6,318 nt of DNA from CAYNNP01 sp964398215 (GTDB lineage: Bacteria > Planctomycetota > Planctomycetia > Pirellulales > Pirellulaceae): NCBI GenBank assembly GCA_964398215.1, contig CAYNNP010000316.1, positions 1 to 6,318 of the forward strand, read 5' to 3'. Below the pieces are notes generated by a model. It searched no databases, was not told the origin of the DNA, and worked only from the letters and a program-made list of their open reading frames with translations. A program made the position numbers and the translations under genes. Below, piece after piece: positions 1 through 6,252 of this stretch (the stretch's first letter is position 1; the number at the start of each line of letters is the position of its first letter).

Positions 1-690
1 ATTTGGGATTCGACTGGACCCAAAGGTGGTTTGGGTGTCAAGTTTCAACGCTCTTTGGTCGGTGAAATCACCGGCTACGATGTCAGCGATGGCGTGAAGA
101 CTGCGAGCCGAATTGATCCGCTGCAAATCGTGTCTGCCGCTCAAGTTGTGGAAAAGAAGGACGGAACGTGGGATCTTGCGAAGGAAAAGGACAAAAACGC
201 AAAGAAGCCATCTGAAATAAACCACGGCAATATCCCGCCGACGATTGAAGACGGCGGCGTGACAATGGCGTATGCCGAACACAGTGTTGTTTTGTCACTG
301 CCTGCGATTCGGCGTTTGCGATTTCCTATCGACGGCGAGTACTCCCTGGAACGGGACAATGCAGGCCGAACGCTAATCGCTGCCCTCGGATTGCTGTCCG
401 TTGCATTGGCAACGGAACAAGGATTCGATTTGCGTAGCCGCTGCCTGCTCTGGCCAGAATCGCAGATTGATTTCGAACTACTCGATCAACCCGGTGCGGA
501 ACCCAAGAGATTCTCGCTTGATTCAAGTCAGGCGATCGAGATCTACAACGCCGCGATCAAAGGAGTCAAAGACGCAGGGCTGCCATGGCGATCCGAGCCG
601 GTTGTGCTCACCCCATCCAAGCAATTGGTGAAACTTGTCAAGGCGAGCCAGGAGAAAACGGCTGAATCGAAGGCAACCGCTGACACTTAA
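1..690 (+). CDS. csb1: Type I-G CRISPR Cas7 backbone protein Csb1 (GSU0053 family), 5'-truncated by the window edge
   Basis: Csb1 is the Cas7-family RAMP subunit of type I-G Cascade; several copies polymerise along the crRNA spacer. The frame is open from base 1, so the gene enters from the left and 229 C-terminal residues are visible. A TTG at position 31 could act as a start, but the residues before it (WDSTGPKGG, nt 4-30) are part of a block I recognise as conserved in Csb1, so 31 is not the true start. Further family features are the RTASRIDPLQ-like segment (here TASRIDPLQI, nt ~100-130), the helical stretch GRTLIAALGLLSVALATEQG (nt ~364-423) and the LRSRCLLWPE segment after it. The end is a charged Lys/Glu/Ala-rich tail closing with TAA at 688-690. 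The next gene is csb2, separated by a 120-130 base gap holding a REP-type element. The assignment is from remembered family motifs and from the csb2 and cas3 neighbours; I am sure of the family. Confidence 0.93.
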   Translation: MWDSTGPKGGLGVKFQRSLVGEITGYDVSDGVKTASRIDPLQIVSAAQVVEKKDGTWDLAKEKDKNAKKPSEINHGNIPPTIEDGGVTMAYAEHSVVLSLPAIRRLRFPIDGEYSLERDNAGRTLIAALGLLSVALATEQGFDLRSRCLLWPESQIDFELLDQPGAEPKRFSLDSSQAIEIYNAAIKGVKDAGLPWRSEPVVLTPSKQLVKLVKASQEKTAESKATADT

Positions 691-705
691 GTTGAGCGAA
701 TCGAA

Positions 706-727
706 GTAGGGCCGGTTCCCACCGGCC
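706..727 (+). repeat. REP unit 1 (left arm, + orientation)
   Basis: This 22-base unit consists of GTAG at 706-709, the stem GGCCGGT at 710-716, the loop TCCC at 717-720 and the stem ACCGGCC at 721-727. All seven base pairs are perfect and six are G-C, so it should fold strongly in RNA or single-stranded DNA. It begins 15 bases after the csb1 stop codon. The bases after the stem are AAAATAG, with no T-run, so it does not have the form of a Rho-independent terminator. Confidence 0.7.
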
Positions 728-768
728 AAAATAGACGGATGGCTTTTTGGGCCAGAAGTGAATTCGCT

Positions 769-798
769 GGCCGGTAGGAATGTATAGACCGGCCCTAC
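769..798 (-). repeat. REP unit 2 (right arm, inverted, with an 8-base longer loop)
   Basis: Read on the - strand, this 30-base unit begins with the same GTAG (798-795) and the same stem GGCCGGT (794-788), and ends with ACCGGCC (775-769). Its loop is 12 bases where unit 1 has 4. Apart from an 8-base insertion (TCTATACA on the - strand) and one C-to-T change next to the right stem, it matches unit 1 base for base. It ends 12 bases before the first possible csb2 start (TTG 811) and 24 bases before the preferred one (GTG 823). Confidence 0.68.
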
Positions 799-822
799 AG
801 CAACTCATATTTGGATCATATC

Positions 823-1200
823 GTGTTTTCAATAGCAGTAAAGTTTTTGACGCAGCGTGTCGTGGCGGCGACGACATCCAAAGCTGACGAAGTGGAGTGG
901 CCGATTCATCCCGCTCGTCTGTTTATGGCGATGGCAGCAGCGCATTACGAGTCGTGCCCGACTGATGACGAACGCAAAATACTTGAGTGGCTGGAGGCGC
1001 TGCCCCCACCAACGATTCACGCTCCCATTGCAGCGATTCGTGAGACGCAAACGGTTTTCGTTCCTGTCAATGACAAGTTGTCTGACCCAGCACGCCGCGT
1101 TCGGCAACCGCGTCAATTCCCATCGGCGTTCGTAGGTGATTCGCCTGCTCGTTTTTGTTGGGAAGATGACGTTCCGGATGGTCTACGTAACGCACTTTCT
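823..1200 (+). CDS. csb2: Type I-G CRISPR Cas5-Cas6 fusion Csb2 (GSU0054 family), N-terminal part up to the assembly gap
   Basis: Csb2 combines a Cas5 subunit, which holds the crRNA 5' handle and caps the Cas7 filament, with a Cas6 endoribonuclease that processes pre-crRNA. This part gives 126 residues in frame 1 and belongs to the Cas5-like half. The opening FSIAVKFLTQRVVAA has the hydrophobic first strand usual for this family, and EWPIHPARLFMAMAAAHYE is the typical Trp-Pro...His-Pro-x-Arg-Leu block with its following helix. I prefer the GTG at 823: it puts the first strand at residue 2, as in relatives, and a weak GGA sits at 813-815. The only upstream in-frame alternative is TTG at 811, which adds four residues and has no Shine-Dalgarno site; a stop at 775-777 closes the frame above it. 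The part ends at base 1200, exactly on a codon boundary, because the sequence is unknown beyond it. It continues at 1301. Confidence 0.85.
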
Positions 1201-1300
1201 NNNNNNNNNNNNNNNNNNNNNNNNNNNNNNNNNNNNNNNNNNNNNNNNNNNNNNNNNNNNNNNNNNNNNNNNNNNNNNNNNNNNNNNNNNNNNNNNNNNN
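1201..1300. other. Assembly gap (100 N) inside csb2
   Basis: Exactly 100 N, a common placeholder for a scaffold gap of unknown size. csb2 reads in frame 1 before it and frame 2 after it, with codon boundaries falling exactly at 1200/1201 and 1300/1301. If the gene is intact, the true missing length must therefore be a multiple of three, which 100 is not. The missing piece would encode the end of the Cas5-like half or the passage to the Cas6-like half. Reading through the N run in either single frame gives false protein ends. Confidence 0.95.
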
Positions 1301-2092
1301 CCGATCGTGATGACGAAAATTGACGGACGCACGATGGGGCTTGAGTCGACGCTTCTGATGTGCGACATGATGCGAAACGCCGTGTTAACTCATTGTGGCT
1401 CAGCGGCTCCTTCCTGGTTGACTGGACACGAGCCAGACGGAAGCTCCACTTCAAAGCCGCATATTGCGTTTGTACCACTTCCCTTTATCGATTCAGAGTA
1501 TGCGGACGGGCACGTGCTTGGCCTTGGGATGTTCTTGCCAAGAGATTTGTCAGACGAAGACAAATCAGATGAATTGGCAGACTTTCTGGTGGATGAATTG
1601 CTGGAGCCGCGTCGTCACAAATTGACGCTTGGGAACAACGGTGTCTGGGAGCTCCAGCGCGAAGACCGAACAAAACCGCCAGCGGCATTGACGCCGGAAA
1701 CGTGGACCCAACCAAGTCGTGTGTGGGCCACGGTCACCCCAGTCGTGCTGGACCGTCACCCAAAAACGAATCGCCAAAAGGACTTAGCTGGCTGGCGAAG
1801 CGAGGTCAGCGCGATCGTTTGCCGTTCTTGTCAGCACATTGGGCTGCCAGCGCCGTCCACAATTCGAATCGAAAAGCACTCGTTCTTGAAAGGTGTTCCG
1901 TCTTCTCGCCCCGGTCGAACTGGGTTTCCGCTAATGGCACACTCCGACGGAAAGACACGTCGAATCCAAACGCACGTCAGGTTGGAATTTGACCAGCTCG
2001 TTCAAGGGCCTGTGATCCTAGGCGCCGGGCGGTTTCGAGGATACGGATTCTGCAAACCAGTGTTTACGTCTGCCAAAGAGGACCAGTCATGA
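1301..2092 (+). CDS. csb2: Type I-G CRISPR Cas5-Cas6 fusion Csb2, C-terminal part after the assembly gap
   Basis: This part gives 263 residues in frame 2, ending with TGA at 2090-2092. Counting from base 1301, the recognisable Csb2 blocks are: a helix with CDMMRNAV (21-28); LTGHEPDG (40-47), corresponding to the usual S/T-G-H-x-x-D-G; HIAFVPLPF (54-62) followed by ADGHVLGLGMFLPR (68-81); WATVTPVVLDRHPK (142-155); a Cys-x-x-Cys run into HIGLPAP (174-185); and near the end the glycine-rich GAGRFRGYGF (241-250, nt 2021-2050). This last block is the G-loop typical of Cas6 RAMP folds and contacts the crRNA hairpin. The catalytic residue cannot be named from sequence; His225 in THVRLEF and His193 are candidates. 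The visible parts total 389 residues, so the complete protein is longer by the unknown gap. The stop overlaps the cas3 start by four bases. Family assignment is firm; whether the gene is unbroken across the gap is assumed. Confidence 0.92.
   Translation, partial: PIVMTKIDGRTMGLESTLLMCDMMRNAVLTHCGSAAPSWLTGHEPDGSSTSKPHIAFVPLPFIDSEYADGHVLGLGMFLPRDLSDEDKSDELADFLVDELLEPRRHKLTLGNNGVWELQREDRTKPPAALTPETWTQPSRVWATVTPVVLDRHPKTNRQKDLAGWRSEVSAIVCRSCQHIGLPAPSTIRIEKHSFLKGVPSSRPGRTGFPLMAHSDGKTRRIQTHVRLEFDQLVQGPVILGAGRFRGYGFCKPVFTSAKEDQS
2076..2082 (+). promoter_or_regulatory. Shine-Dalgarno site of cas3 within the csb2 end
   Basis: AAGAGGA lies six bases before the ATG at 2089. It is the clearest ribosome binding site in the window and supports 2089 as the start. 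Together with the ATGA overlap of the csb2 stop (TGA 2090-2092), it points to coupled translation of csb2 and cas3 from one mRNA. Confidence 0.6.
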
Positions 2093-5000
2093 ATATAGGA
2101 ACTTTCAACGACTTCTTCCGCGAAATGCACGGCTACGATCCCTACGATTGGCAGACGCGGATGTGCCAGCAGGTCTTGAAAACCGGATGGTCGGATTTCA
2201 TTCAACTGCCCACGGGAAGCGGTAAGACATCTGTCCTGGATATTGCTGTCTTTGCGTTGGCTGCACAAGCGGACCGTCCCGCTGTGGAGCGAACCACCGG
2301 CACACGGATCTTTTTCGTGATCGATCGCCGAATTGTGGTGGACGAAGCCGACCGTTGCGCTCGTCAATTAGCCAGTCATCTGCGGTCGAGTCTCCAGTCA
2401 AGTGATTGTCCGGCTACGAAATCTGTGGCCGAAAACCTGCTTGCCATTGCCAAGTCGGATGGTCGAATCGAAACGTCGCAAATGCCAATCGATCCGCTCG
2501 CCGTGCACACATTGCGAGGTGGATTTTACCGCACCAATGATTGGGCTTCTTCGTTGGTTCAGCCAACAATCGTGACCAGCACAGTAGATCAAGTCGGATC
2601 GCGAATGTTATTTCGAGGCTATGGGATTTCGCCAACCGCCCGCCCGCTGCAGGCCGCATTGGTTGCGACCGACAGTCTGTTGATTTTGGACGAAGCTCAC
2701 ACCGCAACAGCGATGGGAGACACAATTCAGACAGTGCGTAAGCATCAGACTCACGCGCAAAAGGGTTCACCTATCGTACGCCCAATGATCGCCGTGCAGA
2801 TGACAGCAACCCTGCCCGAAAGTGTCGAGGAATCTGGCGACAACGTGTTCAAGTTGAACAAAACCGACTTGGCCGACAGCGAATCGCCGTTAGCAAAGCG
2901 ATACGAAACAAAAAAGACAATCAAGTTAGATGTTGCCAAATCAGCCAAAGGTAAAACCGCGATCCCAAAGTTGGCGAAAGACCTTGTTGATCGGACAAAA
3001 CGCCACTTAAACGATGACATTGGATCGATTGCAGTTGTCGTCAACCGAATCAAGACAGCTCGCTTGATCCACAGCACGCTATCCGACCTGCTCGCGAAAA
3101 AGAAGATCGATATCGAACTTCACCTCATGATCGGTCAAATGCGGCCGATAGATCGCGATGTCACTGGCGGCAGGTTGCGTCAAGTTCTGGGTACATCTTC
3201 GGAGTCTTCGGAAGACCAAAAGCCGGTTGTTGTTGTAACGACACAGTGCCTGGAAGTTGGCGCGGATTTAGATTTTGATCGCATGATTAGCGAGGCCGCG
3301 AGCATCGACGCATTGCGGCAACGATTTGGACGACTGAATCGTGGCGGACGTCCGATTCAATGTGAGGGCGAAATCGTTATTCGCGCGGATCAAATGCTAA
3401 CCGATGCTCAGGTAAAGAAACTCAAAAGGGATCATGATGCGGACCCTGTTTATGGGACAGCGCTAACCAAGACCTATCAGTGGCTAGAGTCGATTTCAAC
3501 TGATGGAGCCGTTGATTTTGGGTCTGCAAAAATGGATGAACACTGGCGTCGCTTGCGTACTAAAACGGATGACGCCAGCAAGTACACCAGTAACGAATTA
3601 TTGATCGACCAGCCGCAAAAAACGACGCTACTGCCAGCACACGTTGACTTGCTGAGCCAGACGTACGAGTTCTTTGTCCCGAAGGATGACGCCAAAAATG
3701 GCTGGGACCGTATCGCGGTCCATCCAGATCCAGATGTAGGCGTTTTTCTGCATGGACAGCAACGCCGTGACACGAATGTCCAAGTGTGCTGGCGAGCCGA
3801 CGTTTGCGGAGCCGAACTTAAAAACGATAAGTGGGCGATTTGGTCTACTGGTGAAGATAAGCGTCTGGTGACTGTCACTGAGGCTCCGCCAACTTCACCG
3901 GAATGCATGTCCGTTTCAATCAAGACGATCACGGAGTTCTTGGTTGATTTAGAGGCAGACGACGAGAGTGCTGACGTTCCATCGACGCTGGACGACGATC
4001 GAAAACCGCGCAAGACGGACATTCCAAGTAATAGACGACCTGTGATTTGGCGCGGCCCAGACGATTCCATTGTTTGCAACGATTCGCGTCAGATTCGCCC
4101 TGGCGATACGCTCGTTTTGCCCGTCTCGGCTGGAGGTTGGTCGATTCTTGGCCACATTCCCGGAGAGGCTGTCGATCCATGCGTTGTCGGTAACGACGAA
4201 TTCCCGAAGGATCAAGTCATCAACCTCGCAAAGATTGATGTCGCGGACGAAGCCTATTTGCGTGCGTCTTGGAAACCGCGTCTTCGTCTGCATCCGCTGC
4301 TCAAAACGCTTGGAATTGATTCCACTGAGTTACAAAAATCTGCAACCGAGAATGAACCAAGTGAATCAGAAATCATCGACGCGTATAGCAAACTACAGTC
4401 CAGCTTTGAAGGAACACTCAGCGCGGTTGTGACGCACTGGATAGATGAAGAAACTCCTGCGAAACCGCGGCGCCGAAGTCATGCAGGTCTCATCTTGCAT
4501 GGCAAAAAAACACTTACGCGCGACGAAATCGCAGGGCTGCTCACAGTCGATACGGACTCACGAACTTCTACCTCGGATTTTGAAAGCGGGTTTAGCGACC
4601 AAACTTCAACTAGTTCCAACGTGATGATTGAGCTGGCAGATCACCTTTGCCGCGTACGTGAGCGTGCTGGTGCGATCGCGAAATCCGTGGCCGTTGATTC
4701 GCTCACAGATGACATTTCGTTGGCGGGCGAATTGCATGACATTGGAAAGGCTGACGGCCGATTCCAGTCCATGCTTGTCGGCGGTTCACCCAATGAAGCT
4801 TGGTTACGCCGCAAGCTGCTCGCGAAATCCAAGCAGGTGTCTCGCTCCAAATCAGAACGAATCCGAGATCGTGAAAGGTCGACCTTGCCGGATCGCTTTC
4901 GGCATGAATTGCTTAGTGCGCAACTGGTATCCAAAGCCAATCTCTCCGAATCTGATTTAGTAAATCATTTAGTTGCTTCTCATCACGGTCACGCACGGCC

Positions 5001-6252
5001 TTGGATGCCGCCATCCACAGATCGTGATCCAACAAAAGTCGAATTAGGTCCGATTGGGATCGCCTACGTTTGCGAGGCGGAAGATCGTAGCGATGCATTC
5101 GACACGGAGATTCGATTGGCGATCGCCGAACGTTTTTGGCGTTTGCAAGGTGAGTACGGTGCGTGGGGGTTAGCGTATTTGGAATCCATTCTGCGGCTTG
5201 CTGACCAACAGATTAGCCGCGAGGAGGCAAGCGGAGCGCATGCTCCGCCCGAATCCTCGAACCTAGGTGTTAGTTACTCCTCGGGAACCAACGTCGCCGC
5301 CCCAAACAAAACAGTTCTAACTGGCATTGATGGTGACAGCCCGCTGGGGATGCTTGCCTCATTAGGCGCATTGCGAGTAATCAATCATGCGATTGACGAA
5401 CCAGTGAAATTGCATTGGCGCGTAAGTGATGGTGCCTGGCGCCCTGTACTGACATCCATGGCAGCGATCGATGAAAAACAGATCGAGAACATCCTGAGTG
5501 ACCATCTCGGTCAAGACACGGCACAAGCACTGCTGGAGTTCGATGAGCTGGACGTCACCGATTCCAAAGCTGGCAAGCTGATTTCATGCCCTCAGCGATT
5601 CCGTTGCGTTACCCGCAAATTCCTGAACGCCTATTTGGATTCTGGAGATTCTCGCCTGAACTGCGACATCGCGGCTGCTTTAGGAAACGAGTGCACGCAG
5701 AAGCTTTCAGCAAAAGAACCGGCAGTTGAACACACCGAGCTGTACATGACCAAAGGATCGGGCCACCAGCGAATGCTAGATCTGATGCGAGTAATACGCG
5801 CCCAGACAACCTGGGATCACATAGAACGATCTCTGTACGGCGTTTGGGACTACGTGGATGAAGGACGTGGACGCATCTTGCGATGGGACCCAGCAGAAGA
5901 CCGCTCGTATGCAAAACGTTGGAAGAATCCGAGTAGTGACGCAGTGATGACAATGCTGGGAGCGAACTACTTAGCGATTGAAGCAGTATCGTTCTTCCCA
6001 ACAGCGATCGTGAATCGTCGCCTAGCGACAACAGGATTTGATCGAATGAAACGCAAGACCTATTTGTCTTGGCCCATTTGGACGACGCCATTGACAAGCG
6101 AATCGATCAAGGCATTGCTGCAACTTAGTGAAATACATACTGCTGATCCCAATGATCTTTGGCTGTCGCAGTTAAGCGTCTCTGTGGTGAAACGCGTAGA
6201 ACGCATCAGGGACGGCAAATACTTCAACTTCAGTTACGCGGATTCTGTGTAA
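2089..6252 (+). CDS. cas3: Type I-G Cas3: SF2 helicase, HD nuclease and a C-terminal Cas3-extension domain (1387 aa)
   Basis: Cas3 is recruited by Cascade to the R-loop, unwinds DNA with ATP and cuts it with its HD nuclease. Helicase motifs: Trp21-Gln22; Walker A PTGSGKT (41-47); DRRIVVDEAD (79-88); DEAH (201-204); MTAT (238-241); QCLEVGADLDFD (386-397); QRFGRLNRGGR (411-421). A long middle region follows (~422-845), with an acidic linker at ~621-645, an IRPGDTLVLPVSAGG block (669-683) and a Ser/Thr/Asp-rich linker (~820-844). The HD nuclease is C-terminal to the helicase, as in type I-G and unlike most Cas3: His852; His883-Asp884 in ELHDIGKADGRFQ; FRHE (937-940); His965-His966 and His968; Asp1039 in LRLADQ. 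All expected metal ligands appear present. A linker (~1041-1072) leads to a ~315-residue extension opening with LTGIDGDSPLGMLASLGALR (1077-1096), resembling the start of Cas8-type large subunits and probably the known I-G Cas3-extension family. The start ATG overlaps the csb2 stop. It appears intact and active. The helicase and HD calls are near certain; the extension's role is unknown. Confidence 0.95.
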   Translation: MNIGTFNDFFREMHGYDPYDWQTRMCQQVLKTGWSDFIQLPTGSGKTSVLDIAVFALAAQADRPAVERTTGTRIFFVIDRRIVVDEADRCARQLASHLRSSLQSSDCPATKSVAENLLAIAKSDGRIETSQMPIDPLAVHTLRGGFYRTNDWASSLVQPTIVTSTVDQVGSRMLFRGYGISPTARPLQAALVATDSLLILDEAHTATAMGDTIQTVRKHQTHAQKGSPIVRPMIAVQMTATLPESVEESGDNVFKLNKTDLADSESPLAKRYETKKTIKLDVAKSAKGKTAIPKLAKDLVDRTKRHLNDDIGSIAVVVNRIKTARLIHSTLSDLLAKKKIDIELHLMIGQMRPIDRDVTGGRLRQVLGTSSESSEDQKPVVVVTTQCLEVGADLDFDRMISEAASIDALRQRFGRLNRGGRPIQCEGEIVIRADQMLTDAQVKKLKRDHDADPVYGTALTKTYQWLESISTDGAVDFGSAKMDEHWRRLRTKTDDASKYTSNELLIDQPQKTTLLPAHVDLLSQTYEFFVPKDDAKNGWDRIAVHPDPDVGVFLHGQQRRDTNVQVCWRADVCGAELKNDKWAIWSTGEDKRLVTVTEAPPTSPECMSVSIKTITEFLVDLEADDESADVPSTLDDDRKPRKTDIPSNRRPVIWRGPDDSIVCNDSRQIRPGDTLVLPVSAGGWSILGHIPGEAVDPCVVGNDEFPKDQVINLAKIDVADEAYLRASWKPRLRLHPLLKTLGIDSTELQKSATENEPSESEIIDAYSKLQSSFEGTLSAVVTHWIDEETPAKPRRRSHAGLILHGKKTLTRDEIAGLLTVDTDSRTSTSDFESGFSDQTSTSSNVMIELADHLCRVRERAGAIAKSVAVDSLTDDISLAGELHDIGKADGRFQSMLVGGSPNEAWLRRKLLAKSKQVSRSKSERIRDRERSTLPDRFRHELLSAQLVSKANLSESDLVNHLVASHHGHARPWMPPSTDRDPTKVELGPIGIAYVCEAEDRSDAFDTEIRLAIAERFWRLQGEYGAWGLAYLESILRLADQQISREEASGAHAPPESSNLGVSYSSGTNVAAPNKTVLTGIDGDSPLGMLASLGALRVINHAIDEPVKLHWRVSDGAWRPVLTSMAAIDEKQIENILSDHLGQDTAQALLEFDELDVTDSKAGKLISCPQRFRCVTRKFLNAYLDSGDSRLNCDIAAALGNECTQKLSAKEPAVEHTELYMTKGSGHQRMLDLMRVIRAQTTWDHIERSLYGVWDYVDEGRGRILRWDPAEDRSYAKRWKNPSSDAVMTMLGANYLAIEAVSFFPTAIVNRRLATTGFDRMKRKTYLSWPIWTTPLTSESIKALLQLSEIHTADPNDLWLSQLSVSVVKRVERIRDGKYFNFSYADSV
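5220..5259 (+). repeat. Strong stem-loop in the coding sequence of the HD-extension linker of Cas3
   Basis: The inner stem is a perfect 7-bp repeat, GCGGAGC (5231-5237) with GCTCCGC (5242-5248), around the loop GCAT. A second perfect 6-bp stem, CGAGGA (5220-5225) with TCCTCG (5254-5259), encloses it across a symmetric 5/5 internal loop. The encoded residues (about 1045-1057, EEASGAHAPPESS) are a Ser/Pro/Ala-rich linker between the HD domain and the C-terminal extension. The structure is seen directly. Whether it is an inserted palindromic element, an RNA signal or chance is not known. Confidence 0.5.

Larger units (their letters stand above)
706..798. repeat. REPIN/BIME-like element: two inverted REP palindromes
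   Basis: Two palindromic units face each other. The outer ends are an exact 11-bp inverted repeat: GTAGGGCCGGT at 706-716 and ACCGGCCCTAC at 788-798. Inside each end is a hairpin with the same 7-bp stem, GGCCGGT/ACCGGCC: 710-716 with 721-727 (4-nt loop), and 769-775 with 788-794 (12-nt loop). The units are separated by 41 bases (728-768). A GTAG tetranucleotide followed by a palindrome, present as an inverted pair, is the known layout of REP sequences mobilised by RAYT (IS200/IS605-like Y1) transposases and of REPINs. The element fills most of the space between csb1 and csb2. No transposase is in the window. The structure is seen directly; the REPIN name rests on layout, because copy number in the genome cannot be counted here. 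Confidence 0.72.

Noticed and set aside
31..33. TTG at 31 as the csb1 start
   Set aside because: Conserved Csb1 residues (WDSTGPKGG) precede it in the same open frame, so the gene begins outside the window.
710..735. Hairpin after csb1 as a Rho-independent terminator
   Set aside because: The stem is strong, but AAAATAG follows instead of a T-run on the + strand, and csb2 follows in the same direction. A REP-type unit explains it better.
760..788. Possible promoter for csb2 (TATAGA at 783-788)
   Set aside because: Only the TATA part fits a -10 box. The bases 17 upstream (GAATTC, 760-765) are not a -35 box, and the sequence is fully explained as the loop and stem of REP unit 2.
3477..4079. 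200-residue open frame on the - strand inside cas3
   Set aside because: It lies opposite the cas3 frame, shows no recognisable domain or ribosome binding site, and has a composition expected from antisense reading of a coding region.
5609..6097. 162-residue open frame on the - strand in the Cas3 extension region
   Set aside because: It is a Ser/Leu/Arg-rich antisense shadow of the cas3 reading frame, with no motifs.
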